Source: GCA-2720975 sp964467985
GTDB lineage: Bacteria; Planctomycetota; UBA1135; GCA-002686595
Direction of reading: 5' to 3'
Assembly: GCA_964467985.1 (NCBI GenBank)
Contig: CAYXTP010000031.1
Span: forward strand, 1-7,577
DNA: 7,577 nucleotides
Shown: piece by piece, positions 1 to 5,393 of the stretch
How the letters are laid out: each line of letters begins with the position of its first letter
Numbering within the stretch: position 1 is the stretch's first letter
Notes under the pieces: generated by a model
Told to the model about the DNA's origin: nothing
Seen by the model: the letters and a program-made list of their open reading frames with translations, nothing else
Database searches by the model: none
Made by a program: the position numbers and the translations under genes

Positions 1-125
1 TCGTCCAGTTTGAACGACTAGGATACTTCTGCGTCGACACCTCCGACTCCGCCCCCGGCGCCCTGGTATTCAATCGCACCGCCACGCTGAGGGACACCTG
101 GGCCAAACTCGAGGCACGGTCCTGA
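1..125 (+). CDS. glnS: Glutaminyl-tRNA synthetase, C-terminal end (partial)
   Basis: Reading from base 3 gives 40 residues ending at a TGA at 123-125; the rest of the gene lies off the left edge. The peptide contains FERLGYFCVD followed by LVFNRTATLRDTWAK. This is the characteristic C-terminal beta-barrel ending of bacterial GlnRS, where FER.GYFC.D and FNRT..LRDTWAK are conserved just before the terminus. GlnRS charges tRNA-Gln with glutamine in the cytoplasm for translation. The visible end is where the family normally stops, so the gene looks intact at this side. No catalytic motif (HIGH, KMSKS-like) is inside the window. The homologous end of GluRS does not have this FNRT/DTWAK pattern, so GlnRS is preferred. 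The identification is from recognised sequence, not a search. Confidence 0.9.
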   Translation, partial: VQFERLGYFCVDTSDSAPGALVFNRTATLRDTWAKLEARS

Positions 126-168
126 TCGGTACCGCGCTAGCGGATCCCTGCCCCTTGAGGCGTCTGCC

Positions 169-211
169 GATGGTGCAAATTCGCACATAGAGGTGTGCGA
201 TCATGCACATC
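169..211 (+). other. Imperfect hairpin downstream of glnS
   Basis: An apical stem of seven perfect pairs (TCGCACA at 181-187 with TGTGCGA at 194-200) encloses a six-base loop. Below a 3x3 internal loop (178-180 and 201-203), a second stem pairs GTGCA (173-177) with TGCAC (204-208). GAT (169-171) with ATC (209-211) then continues it past a single bulged G. There is no T-run after it, so it is not a classical intrinsic terminator. It starts 44 bases after the glnS stop and could act as a weak terminator or an mRNA 3'-end stabiliser. The alternative ATG at 203 for the next gene falls inside this structure, which is a further reason not to use that start. Confidence 0.5.
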
Positions 212-457
212 TCTGCTGAGCTCCGGCTCTGGATGGGTCGAGCGGATGGCGAGAATCCCCCAGAGGCCCTATGGGGGCGTTCGGAGTGGGGACTGCGTGG
301 GATCTCGATAACGCCAATGTTCGGCACATCGATTGCTATGCCCAGTCATACCCTTGCTCCAGCACTGGAACGCAACCAATCACGCTCCTTCCGTGGGCAA
401 GTCCCTGGAAGCGCGGGAACCGAGTACGACTGTGTGTCCGAGCCCAAGGATTCAATT

Positions 458-463
458 GAAGGA
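458..463 (+). promoter_or_regulatory. Ribosome-binding site for the propeller protein
   Basis: GAAGGA lies 3 bases before GTG 467 and 12 bases before the in-frame GTG 476. Neither spacing is ideal. The site nevertheless sits directly in front of the signal peptide and supports starting translation here rather than at the upstream ATG at 203. Confidence 0.5.
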
Positions 464-466
464 AAC

Positions 467-2155
467 GTGCCCCTCGTGAAGCCCCCCACTCGCTCCTTAC
501 TCTCGCTGTCTATCGCTTGTTTGTTCCTCCCCTTCGTCTCGGGCCAGAACTTTGGTCCACCACAAGTACTTGAGACGCTTGCGCTATCAATCGAGGACAT
601 CTGTGCAGCCGACCTGGACGGTGATGGCGACGCCGATGTGATCGCATCATCGAATCAACCGGGCATCATTGTCTGGTACGAGAACCTGGGGGGAGCGCTA
701 TTTGGGCCGGAGCAGGTGATCACGTATGTCTCTGCAGGCTATGAGGACGTCCATGCTGTGGATCTCGACGGTGACGGAGATGCAGACATACTCTCGGCTT
801 CGGAATCCGCAAATGAAATTGCATGGTGCGAAAACCTGGGCGGCGGGTCCTTTGGCACCCAGCAGAGGATTGCCGGGAACGTGGAGGGCGCAGTCTCCAC
901 GTATGCCTTGGACCTGGATGGAGATGGAGACGCGGACGTACTGTCTGCGTCGTACCGCGATGACACGATTGCCTGGTACGAAAACCTGGGTGGCGGGATT
1001 TTTGGCACCCAGCAGGTGATCACGGGCGCGGCTGATGGCGCCGTCTCTACGTACTCCATTGACCTGGATGGAGATGGGGACCCGGACGTGCTATCTGCGT
1101 CGTACCGCGATGACACGATTGCCTGGTACGAAAACCTGGGAAGTGGATCATTCGGTGCTCGGAAGGTCATTACGACAATTGCAGATTTCGCGATGTTTGT
1201 TCACAGTGCAGACCTGGATGGGGACGGGGACGCAGATGTACTCTCAGCATCGTCCAAGGATGACAAGATCGCTTGGTACGAAAACCAGGGCAACGGATCA
1301 TTCGGGCCACAGCAAGTGATCGACTCTGGGAACTCGGGGGCCTACCGTGCCTACGCCACGGACCTTGACGGCGACGGAGACGCGGATGTGCTCTCTGCCT
1401 TCAACAGCAACAAGATCATCTGGTATGAGAATCAGGGGGCCGGGCTCTTCGGACCAGGAGAGGTGATCACGACAAGTGCGTGGGGCCCCAGCTCTGTACA
1501 CGCGGTGGATCTGGACGCTGACGGCTTGGCGGACGTGCTTTCCGGTGCATCCGCGGGCGACATCCTCGCCTGGTACAAGAACCTCGTCGGCGACTGCAAT
1601 GGTAATGGCATCCCCGACAATCAGGATGTCGCCAACGGCACGAGCGCCGACTGTGACGGCAATGGTGTTCCTGACGAGTGCGACATTGCTGAGGATCCGA
1701 GCCTCGATTGGGACGGCGATGGCATCCACGATGCCTGCTCGGCGGCCAACTACTGCGCCGCGAATCCCAACTCAACGGGCGATCCGGCTTCCATGTCCGC
1801 TTCCGGTTCACCGCTGGTCAGTGACAACAACTTCACCCTGACCGCATCCCAGATGCCGAACAGGGAAGTGGGGTACTTCATGATGTCTGCCAACCAGGGC
1901 TTCACACCCAACGTCGGTGGCAGCGCTGGCAACCTGTGCTTGGGCGTCCCAACCTACCGTTTCATCACCCCCCCAACCGGCAAACTGCTGAAGTCGGGTT
2001 TCAACGGTTCGTTCAGCTACACCGTGAAACTCAACAACTTGCCCCAGGGAGTGGTCTTCCTCGTCGGCGAGACTTGGAACTTCCAGGCCTGGTTCCGGGA
2101 TAGGCGGCAGAGTACGTCCAACTCCACGGACGGGATTGCGGTTATGTTCAGGTAG
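467..2155 (+). CDS. Secreted FG-GAP/VCBS seven-repeat beta-propeller protein
   Basis: This is probably an exported 562-residue protein. I chose GTG 467 because it follows GAAGGA and precedes a signal peptide: basic KPPTR, a hydrophobic LLSLSIACLFLPFV stretch, then VSGQ as likely cleavage site. GTG 476 is equally possible. Residues ~29-375 are seven FG-GAP-like repeats, each with a DLDGDGDAD calcium-loop motif (starting near residues 49, 99, 149, 199, 249, 299 and 348), then WYENLG and FG..QVI. Seven such units suggest one complete propeller. Residues ~375-424 form an Asp/Asn-rich, Cys-containing linker (DCNGNGIPD, DCDGNGVPD, DWDGDGIHD) like thrombospondin type 3/EF-hand calcium motifs. Residues ~429-562 (YCAANPNSTG to AWFRD) match a C-terminal domain seen on many planctomycete exported proteins, whose role I do not know. 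No catalytic motif is visible. Adhesion or scaffolding is an inference. The next gene starts immediately after the stop. Confidence 0.85.
   Translation: MPLVKPPTRSLLSLSIACLFLPFVSGQNFGPPQVLETLALSIEDICAADLDGDGDADVIASSNQPGIIVWYENLGGALFGPEQVITYVSAGYEDVHAVDLDGDGDADILSASESANEIAWCENLGGGSFGTQQRIAGNVEGAVSTYALDLDGDGDADVLSASYRDDTIAWYENLGGGIFGTQQVITGAADGAVSTYSIDLDGDGDPDVLSASYRDDTIAWYENLGSGSFGARKVITTIADFAMFVHSADLDGDGDADVLSASSKDDKIAWYENQGNGSFGPQQVIDSGNSGAYRAYATDLDGDGDADVLSAFNSNKIIWYENQGAGLFGPGEVITTSAWGPSSVHAVDLDADGLADVLSGASAGDILAWYKNLVGDCNGNGIPDNQDVANGTSADCDGNGVPDECDIAEDPSLDWDGDGIHDACSAANYCAANPNSTGDPASMSASGSPLVSDNNFTLTASQMPNREVGYFMMSANQGFTPNVGGSAGNLCLGVPTYRFITPPTGKLLKSGFNGSFSYTVKLNNLPQGVVFLVGETWNFQAWFRDRRQSTSNSTDGIAVMFR
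551..1591 (+). repeat. Tandem array of seven 150-bp coding repeats
   Basis: The DNA encoding the calcium-loop motif recurs at 611, 761, 911, 1061, 1211, 1361 and 1508. The period is exactly 150 bases (50 codons) five times in a row, and 147 bases for the last step because one codon is missing in the sixth unit. Units three and four are nearly identical at the DNA level: 944-990 equals 1094-1140 base for base (47 bases). By my count 911-990 and 1061-1140 differ at only four of 80 positions. The array encodes the propeller blades. Confidence 0.9.
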
Positions 2156-3547
2156 ATGCCGTTCCGTATTGCCGTGGTTGCGCTGGCACTTGTGCCACTT
2201 GGGTTGAGGGTACCCTCTGGTGAGGACCCGAGTGCTGGAGCCGGGCCGGCACGGCCGAACATTGTGTTGGTCATGGCCGATGACCAGGGTTGGGGGGACA
2301 CGGCGTTTAATGGACACGCAGTTCTAGAAACACCCGCCATGGATCGCATGGCGGTGGAAGGTGTGCGATGGGATCGGTTCTATGCCGCGGCACCGGTTTG
2401 CTCGCCTACGCGGGCCAGTGTGCTGACGGGGCGACATCCATACCGCATGAAGATTGACGGGGCTAACTCGGGGCACCTGCCAGCTGAGGAGTTCACGCTC
2501 GCGGAGATGTGCATCGAACTGGAGTACGCGACGGGGCACTTTGGGAAGTGGCACCTGGGGACTCTGACACGGGATGTCGTCGACTCGAATCGGGGTGGGC
2601 GGCCGAACCAGGCTGCGCACTACTCGCCACCCTGGGAACATGGGTTTCAGCGCTGCTTTTCGACGGAGGCCAAGGTGCCCACGTGGGATCCGATGCGGAA
2701 TCCGAGCAACGGGAAACCCTATGGCACGCGCTACTGGAACGAAGACGGGGAGGTGGTCAGCACGAATCTGGAGGGGGACGATTCACGCGTCATCATGGAT
2801 CGCGCATTGCCATTCATGGCTGGGGCTGCGGACGACAACCGGCCCTTCTTGGCAGTGATTTGGTTGCACGCCCCCCACCGGCCTGTAGTTCCGGGGCCGG
2901 CTTCTGGGTACGCCGATGTCGAAAGGCAGGACCTGCGCGACTACTACGCAGTTGTCTCAGATATCGACGCGCAACTGGCCCGTTTGCGGCTGCACCTTGA
3001 ACACTTGGGAATCAGCGAAAATACTCTGATCTGGTATACGAGCGACAATGGGCCCGAGGGCGACGCCGCTGAGGGGCAGGGCTCTAGCGGGGGACTCAGG
3101 GGGCGCAAGCGCAGCTTGTACGAGGGAGGGGTGCGCGTGCCTGGGCTGCTGGTGTGGCCCAAGCACATTCGAACACCACGGCGCCTGAGCAGTCCGGCCT
3201 CGACACTGGACACCCTTCCTACCCTGGCCGACATCCTTGGGGTGAAACTCGATAGCGAGCGGCCGCTGGATGGGGTCAGTTTGTTACCGGTGATCCTGGG
3301 TAGTAGCCCTGACGAGCGACCGGGTGCGGCGCCACTGCCCTTCTTGTCCGGCAAGGCCGCCGCCTTGCACCAGGGTTCACTGAAAGCGATCCGCCCCGGC
3401 AAGGAGGGTGAGTGGGAGCTGTACGATCTGGCTCAGGACCCCGGAGAATCGAAGAACTTGGCTACCGAGCGGCCGGAGCAACTGGCTGAACTCACTAGCC
3501 GTTTCGCGCAGTGGATGTCCCGTGCGGAACTAGACAGGCAACACTGA
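2156..3547 (+). CDS. Secreted sulfatase, arylsulfatase-type (family S1)
   Basis: This 463-residue enzyme would hydrolyse sulfate esters. It starts with a hydrophobic export signal (residues ~4-17), then RPNIVLVMADDQGWGD (33-48), the standard S1 sulfatase opening, with D42/D43 as likely calcium ligands. C82-S-P-T-R-A is the sulfatase signature whose cysteine is oxidised to formylglycine. GKWHLG (130-135), HAPHRP (238-243), SDNGP (296-300) and a basic K318 region followed by YEGGVRVPG (322-330) supply the remaining metal- and sulfate-binding residues expected of the family. The C-terminal subdomain ends with the usual WELYDLAQDPGESKNLA pattern. Length and motif order are typical, so it looks intact. 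The substrate cannot be read from sequence; sulfated polysaccharide is a reasonable guess for this phylum. The preceding stop and this ATG form TAGATG with no strong SD, suggesting translational coupling. The maturation enzyme is not in the window. Confidence 0.93.
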   Translation: MPFRIAVVALALVPLGLRVPSGEDPSAGAGPARPNIVLVMADDQGWGDTAFNGHAVLETPAMDRMAVEGVRWDRFYAAAPVCSPTRASVLTGRHPYRMKIDGANSGHLPAEEFTLAEMCIELEYATGHFGKWHLGTLTRDVVDSNRGGRPNQAAHYSPPWEHGFQRCFSTEAKVPTWDPMRNPSNGKPYGTRYWNEDGEVVSTNLEGDDSRVIMDRALPFMAGAADDNRPFLAVIWLHAPHRPVVPGPASGYADVERQDLRDYYAVVSDIDAQLARLRLHLEHLGISENTLIWYTSDNGPEGDAAEGQGSSGGLRGRKRSLYEGGVRVPGLLVWPKHIRTPRRLSSPASTLDTLPTLADILGVKLDSERPLDGVSLLPVILGSSPDERPGAAPLPFLSGKAAALHQGSLKAIRPGKEGEWELYDLAQDPGESKNLATERPEQLAELTSRFAQWMSRAELDRQH

Positions 3548-3550
3548 GCG

Positions 3551-4135
3551 TTAGCAGTGGTGGTGCAAGCTGTCCTGCAGAGTCGGGTCGCGCAGGGGGA
3601 CCAGGGGTGCCTGGCCGAGGCTGCGCAGAGCCGCCCAGAAAGCCAGGGCGAAGGCCCCGGCAAGGGGACCGAGCTCCCAAAGACCCACACTCGGCGGGCC
3701 ACCCATTAATGGGGGCGCGATGAGCATGAACATCTGCAGGGCTTGGCCTGCCAGCATGATCACCGCCACGCGTACCAAGATCGTTGCGTTGCGCCGTGCG
3801 GCCTTGGGCATGAGAGCAAAGAAGGGAATGGCCCAGTTGAGGGTTACGTTGATCCAGCTGAGCAGTTGCCAGTTCCCTTGTCGCCGGATGAAGTAGTAGG
3901 GCGTCTCCTCGGGCATGTTCGCGTACCAGATCAGCATGTGCTGGCAGTACCAGATGTAACCCCAAAACAGAGAGAAGCCGATCACGAGCTTGCCCAGGTC
4001 GTCGAGGTGGTCGCGGCTGGCAATGCCGCGCAGGTGCCCGCTGCGTCTCAGGTAGACAACGAGGATGATGCACACTGCCAGGCCCGAAGTGGCCATGCTG
4101 GGCACGACCACGGATTTCCGGTTCGCGCTCTTCAT
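3551..4135 (-). pseudogene. actF: ActF, C-terminal half only (alternative complex III)
   Basis: ActF is a multi-pass membrane subunit of alternative complex III, which oxidises quinol and reduces cytochrome c or a coupled oxidase. The translated 194 residues contain the conserved core (HLDDLGKLVIGFSLFWGYIW, then MLIWYANMPEET at 67-78), NWAIPFFALMPKAARRN (100-116), and the family ending PLVP.RDP.L..SLHHH (177-193). Membrane segments lie near 17-30, 48-71, 95-110, 118-142 and 152-170. Full-length ActF is roughly 400 residues, so the N-terminal half is missing. Family-like sequence begins near residue 15-18 (about 4093). Residues 1-13 are only the antisense reading of the DoxX-like fragment. The stop (TAA on the minus strand, 3551-3553) is 3 bases from the convergent sulfatase stop, and no other ActA-E subunit gene is nearby. 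A non-functional remnant is most likely; assembly error is the alternative. Confidence 0.72.
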
Positions 4136-4247
4136 CCTGCTGACCCTACTCGTGATCTTCTGGCAAGGAGCCGGTGGCTTCTCGCTGGATCGCTGGGTGC
4201 GTGACGATGCCGGGGGCGAGAGCAGCCAGGCACCTGCTAGCTCCTGA
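4104..4247 (+). pseudogene. C-terminal fragment of a DoxX-like membrane protein
   Basis: In plus-strand frame, the sequence from about 4104 to the TGA at 4245-4247 reads TTTDFRFALFILLTLLVIFW followed by QGAGGFSLDRWVRDD and a short hydrophilic tail. One strong hydrophobic helix followed by GAG.FSLD resembles the last membrane helix and terminus of DoxX/DoxD-family proteins, as in GAGRFSLD. Such proteins usually have about four helices and 130-170 residues. Here only the final helix remains, because upstream of ~4104 the same DNA encodes ActF on the other strand. An in-frame ATG at 4065 exists, but its first dozen codons are antisense to actF and unlikely to be real coding sequence. The resemblance is short and made from memory, so the family call is tentative, though the coding-like helix is clear. 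Strong hairpin 4280-4313 follows. Confidence 0.45.
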
Positions 4248-4279
4248 GCCCCGGACCGGCTCGTAGGCCGAACTTGGCG

Positions 4280-4313
4280 GCTCTGCCCGGCACGCTCCTG
4301 TGCCGAGCAGGGC
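4280..4313. terminator. Hairpin between convergent genes, possible bidirectional terminator
   Basis: CGGCAC (4288-4293) pairs with GTGCCG (4300-4305) around a six-base loop. After one C/A mismatch the stem continues with CTGC (4283-4286) against GCAG (4307-4310), then a T-G wobble and two more GC pairs. That is about 13 pairs in all. It lies 32 bases past the end of the plus-strand DoxX-like fragment and 12 bases past the end of the minus-strand 121-residue gene, where a shared terminator would be expected. Only a short T-rich stretch (GTTCTT at 4318-4323) follows on the plus strand and none on the minus strand. Confidence 0.45.
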
Positions 4314-4325
4314 TGCAGTTCTTGG

Positions 4326-4691
4326 CTAGCGCCCGGGGATGGGAGCGTGGGCGTAGTGACCTCCCAACTGAATGGCAGCCACCACGATCAGAGCCATGAC
4401 CACCCCAGCCCACAAGGCCCGCCTCGTAGCTCCAGGTTGCTGGCGCGCACGCCAGCCCTCCCACAAGAGGAGAGCCACCAAGGCCCCGTCGGCCAACGTC
4501 ACCCAGGAATAGTAGCCCGTCCCCAGAATCCGGAAGGGCTCCGTGCTGGCCGCTGCTTCCTCGATGGTCCGAAAGCGCACGGTGCAAAAAATCCAGATAG
4601 CCCAGATGCTGCACAGACCGCCGTAGACCATGGTCAACACAACACTGGAGCAAAGCACGGGACCGAAGGAAACCGGGGGTGTCTTGTGCAT
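4326..4691 (-). CDS. Small three-helix membrane protein, unknown family
   Basis: I do not recognise this 121-residue protein. It begins MHKTPPVSFGP and has three clear hydrophobic segments, near residues 10-34 (ending IWAIWIF), 58-77 (around WVTLADGALVALLLW) and 91-109 (ALWAGVVMALIVVAAIQLG). They are separated by a polar loop with acidic residues (TIEEAAASTE) and a basic loop (RARQQPGATRR). Under the positive-inside rule the basic loop between helices two and three would be cytoplasmic, which puts the N-terminus outside. It ends with H-Y-A-H-A-P. The ATG at 4691 is the only sensible start, but no Shine-Dalgarno precedes it. It points away from the TRAP operon and toward the truncated actF, 190 bases downstream. 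Hydrophobic pattern and length favour a real gene; a role beside the respiratory remnant is conceivable but unsupported. Confidence 0.6.
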   Translation of the reverse strand: MHKTPPVSFGPVLCSSVVLTMVYGGLCSIWAIWIFCTVRFRTIEEAAASTEPFRILGTGYYSWVTLADGALVALLLWEGWRARQQPGATRRALWAGVVMALIVVAAIQLGGHYAHAPIPGR

Positions 4692-4820
4692 AGCGCCGCA
4701 ATACCATTTGGTGCGTCAGACATTCACTCTAGCGACCGAACCCACCATCGCTCACACGGTTTTGAGCTGGAATCGGGCCGATAGGTGTGCGGGTCCCTGC
4801 CGACATGTATCGTGCAACCC

Positions 4821-5393
4821 ATGGCCCTCCTGCTGCGGATCTCCAAACGAATCGATGGGATCAGTCGCCGTTTGGGTCGCATGGTCGCCTGGCTGACCCT
4901 GGCTATGGTCCTTATCGGGGCCTACAACGCCGTAGCTCGCTACCTCGAGCGGGACCTGGGGCTGCAATTGTCCTCCAACGCCTACGTGGAGTTGCAGTGG
5001 TATCTATTCAGCCTGGTGTTCTTGCTGGGCGCCCCGTACACGCTGCGTTGTGATCGTCATGTGCGGGTAGACGTGCTCTATGGAGGTCACACGCCAATCG
5101 CGAAGGCCTGGATCGACCTGATTGGAGGGATTCTCCTACTGCTGCCCTTCTGCGGCTTCGCAATCTGGGCTTCCACTGACTTCGTGATGGACTCCTGGAG
5201 TCAGCGCGAAGTGTCCTCCGACCCTGGGGGTCTTGCGCGTTATCCACTCAAGACCCTCGTGCCGGTCGCGTTCTTCCTGGTGGGCATGCAGGGGATTTCC
5301 GAGATCATCAAGCGCTGCGCCATCATTCGCGGTCGGGACCCTGAGAGCGTGGGCTTGAACGAGCCCGTAGTTGCGGAGGACGACCAAGCGTGA
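4821..5393 (+). CDS. dctQ: TRAP transporter small permease (DctQ family)
   Basis: This is the four-helix small membrane subunit of a tripartite ATP-independent periplasmic transporter. It pairs with the large permease encoded next to import a substrate delivered by a periplasmic binding protein. From ATG 4821 it is 190 residues with helices near 22-38, 58-75, 98-118 and 146-163. Family hallmarks are ARYLER (39-44), the SNAYVELQWYLFSLVFLLGA region (52-71), HVRVDVLY (80-87) and the SSDPGGLARYPLKTL stretch before the last helix. These match DctQ proteins that accompany TakP-like binding proteins. An in-frame GTG at 4785 would add 12 residues. I prefer 4821 because the protein then begins as relatives do, but neither start has a visible Shine-Dalgarno. 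Its TGA overlaps the dctM start by four bases. The promoter should lie in the 129-base divergent gap upstream. Confidence 0.92.
   Translation: MALLLRISKRIDGISRRLGRMVAWLTLAMVLIGAYNAVARYLERDLGLQLSSNAYVELQWYLFSLVFLLGAPYTLRCDRHVRVDVLYGGHTPIAKAWIDLIGGILLLLPFCGFAIWASTDFVMDSWSQREVSSDPGGLARYPLKTLVPVAFFLVGMQGISEIIKRCAIIRGRDPESVGLNEPVVAEDDQA
5375..5380 (+). promoter_or_regulatory. Strong Shine-Dalgarno for dctM
   Basis: GGAGGA sits inside the end of dctQ, nine bases before the GTG at 5390. This fixes the dctM start at the GTGA overlap and shows it can recruit ribosomes itself, unlike the SD-poor start of dctQ. Confidence 0.75.

Larger units (their letters stand above)
126..466. other. Intergenic gap between glnS and the propeller gene
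   Basis: This stretch of about 340 bases holds no gene I can support. The plus-strand frame of the downstream gene is open back to an ATG at 203. However, the 88 residues it would add have no membrane, repeat or domain character and precede an obvious internal signal peptide, so I treat them as untranslated. The gap contains the hairpin at 169-211 and, at its end, a purine-rich ribosome-binding site. I looked for sigma70-like -35/-10 pairs and found none convincing enough to list. The promoter for the propeller-sulfatase pair should lie here, between about 212 and 450. Confidence 0.6.

Noticed and set aside
128..147. Three six-base palindromes in 20 bases (GGTACC, GCTAGC, GGATCC) resembling a cloning polylinker.
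   Set aside because: Flanking sequence is continuous with a natural glnS end and no vector sequence is visible. I treat this as coincidence, though checking the raw assembly for vector contamination would settle it.
203..466. An 88-codon N-terminal extension of the propeller gene starting at ATG 203.
   Set aside because: It would bury the signal peptide deep inside the protein, has no recognisable domain, starts within a hairpin, and lacks a ribosome-binding site, whereas GAAGGA precedes GTG 467.
505..530. A lipoprotein signal with Cys in the propeller protein's signal peptide (SIAC).
   Set aside because: The cysteine lies in the middle of the hydrophobic core and the preceding residues do not fit a lipobox; a signal peptidase I site near VSGQ is more plausible.
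739..1170. Long minus-strand open frame with a repeated pattern opposite the propeller gene.
   Set aside because: It is the antisense shadow of the 150-bp coding repeats; its apparent repetition comes entirely from the sense-strand repeats.
3495..4073. A second long minus-strand frame overlapping the ActF fragment, and a plus-strand frame at 3743-4204.
   Set aside because: Both are compositionally odd (Arg/Pro/His-rich) and lack any recognisable motif, while the ActF frame contains clear family motifs.
4692..4820. Possible sigma70 promoter (TTGAGC near 4762) in the divergent gap before dctQ.
   Set aside because: No acceptable -10 element lies at 16-18 bases spacing; the match is too weak to list.
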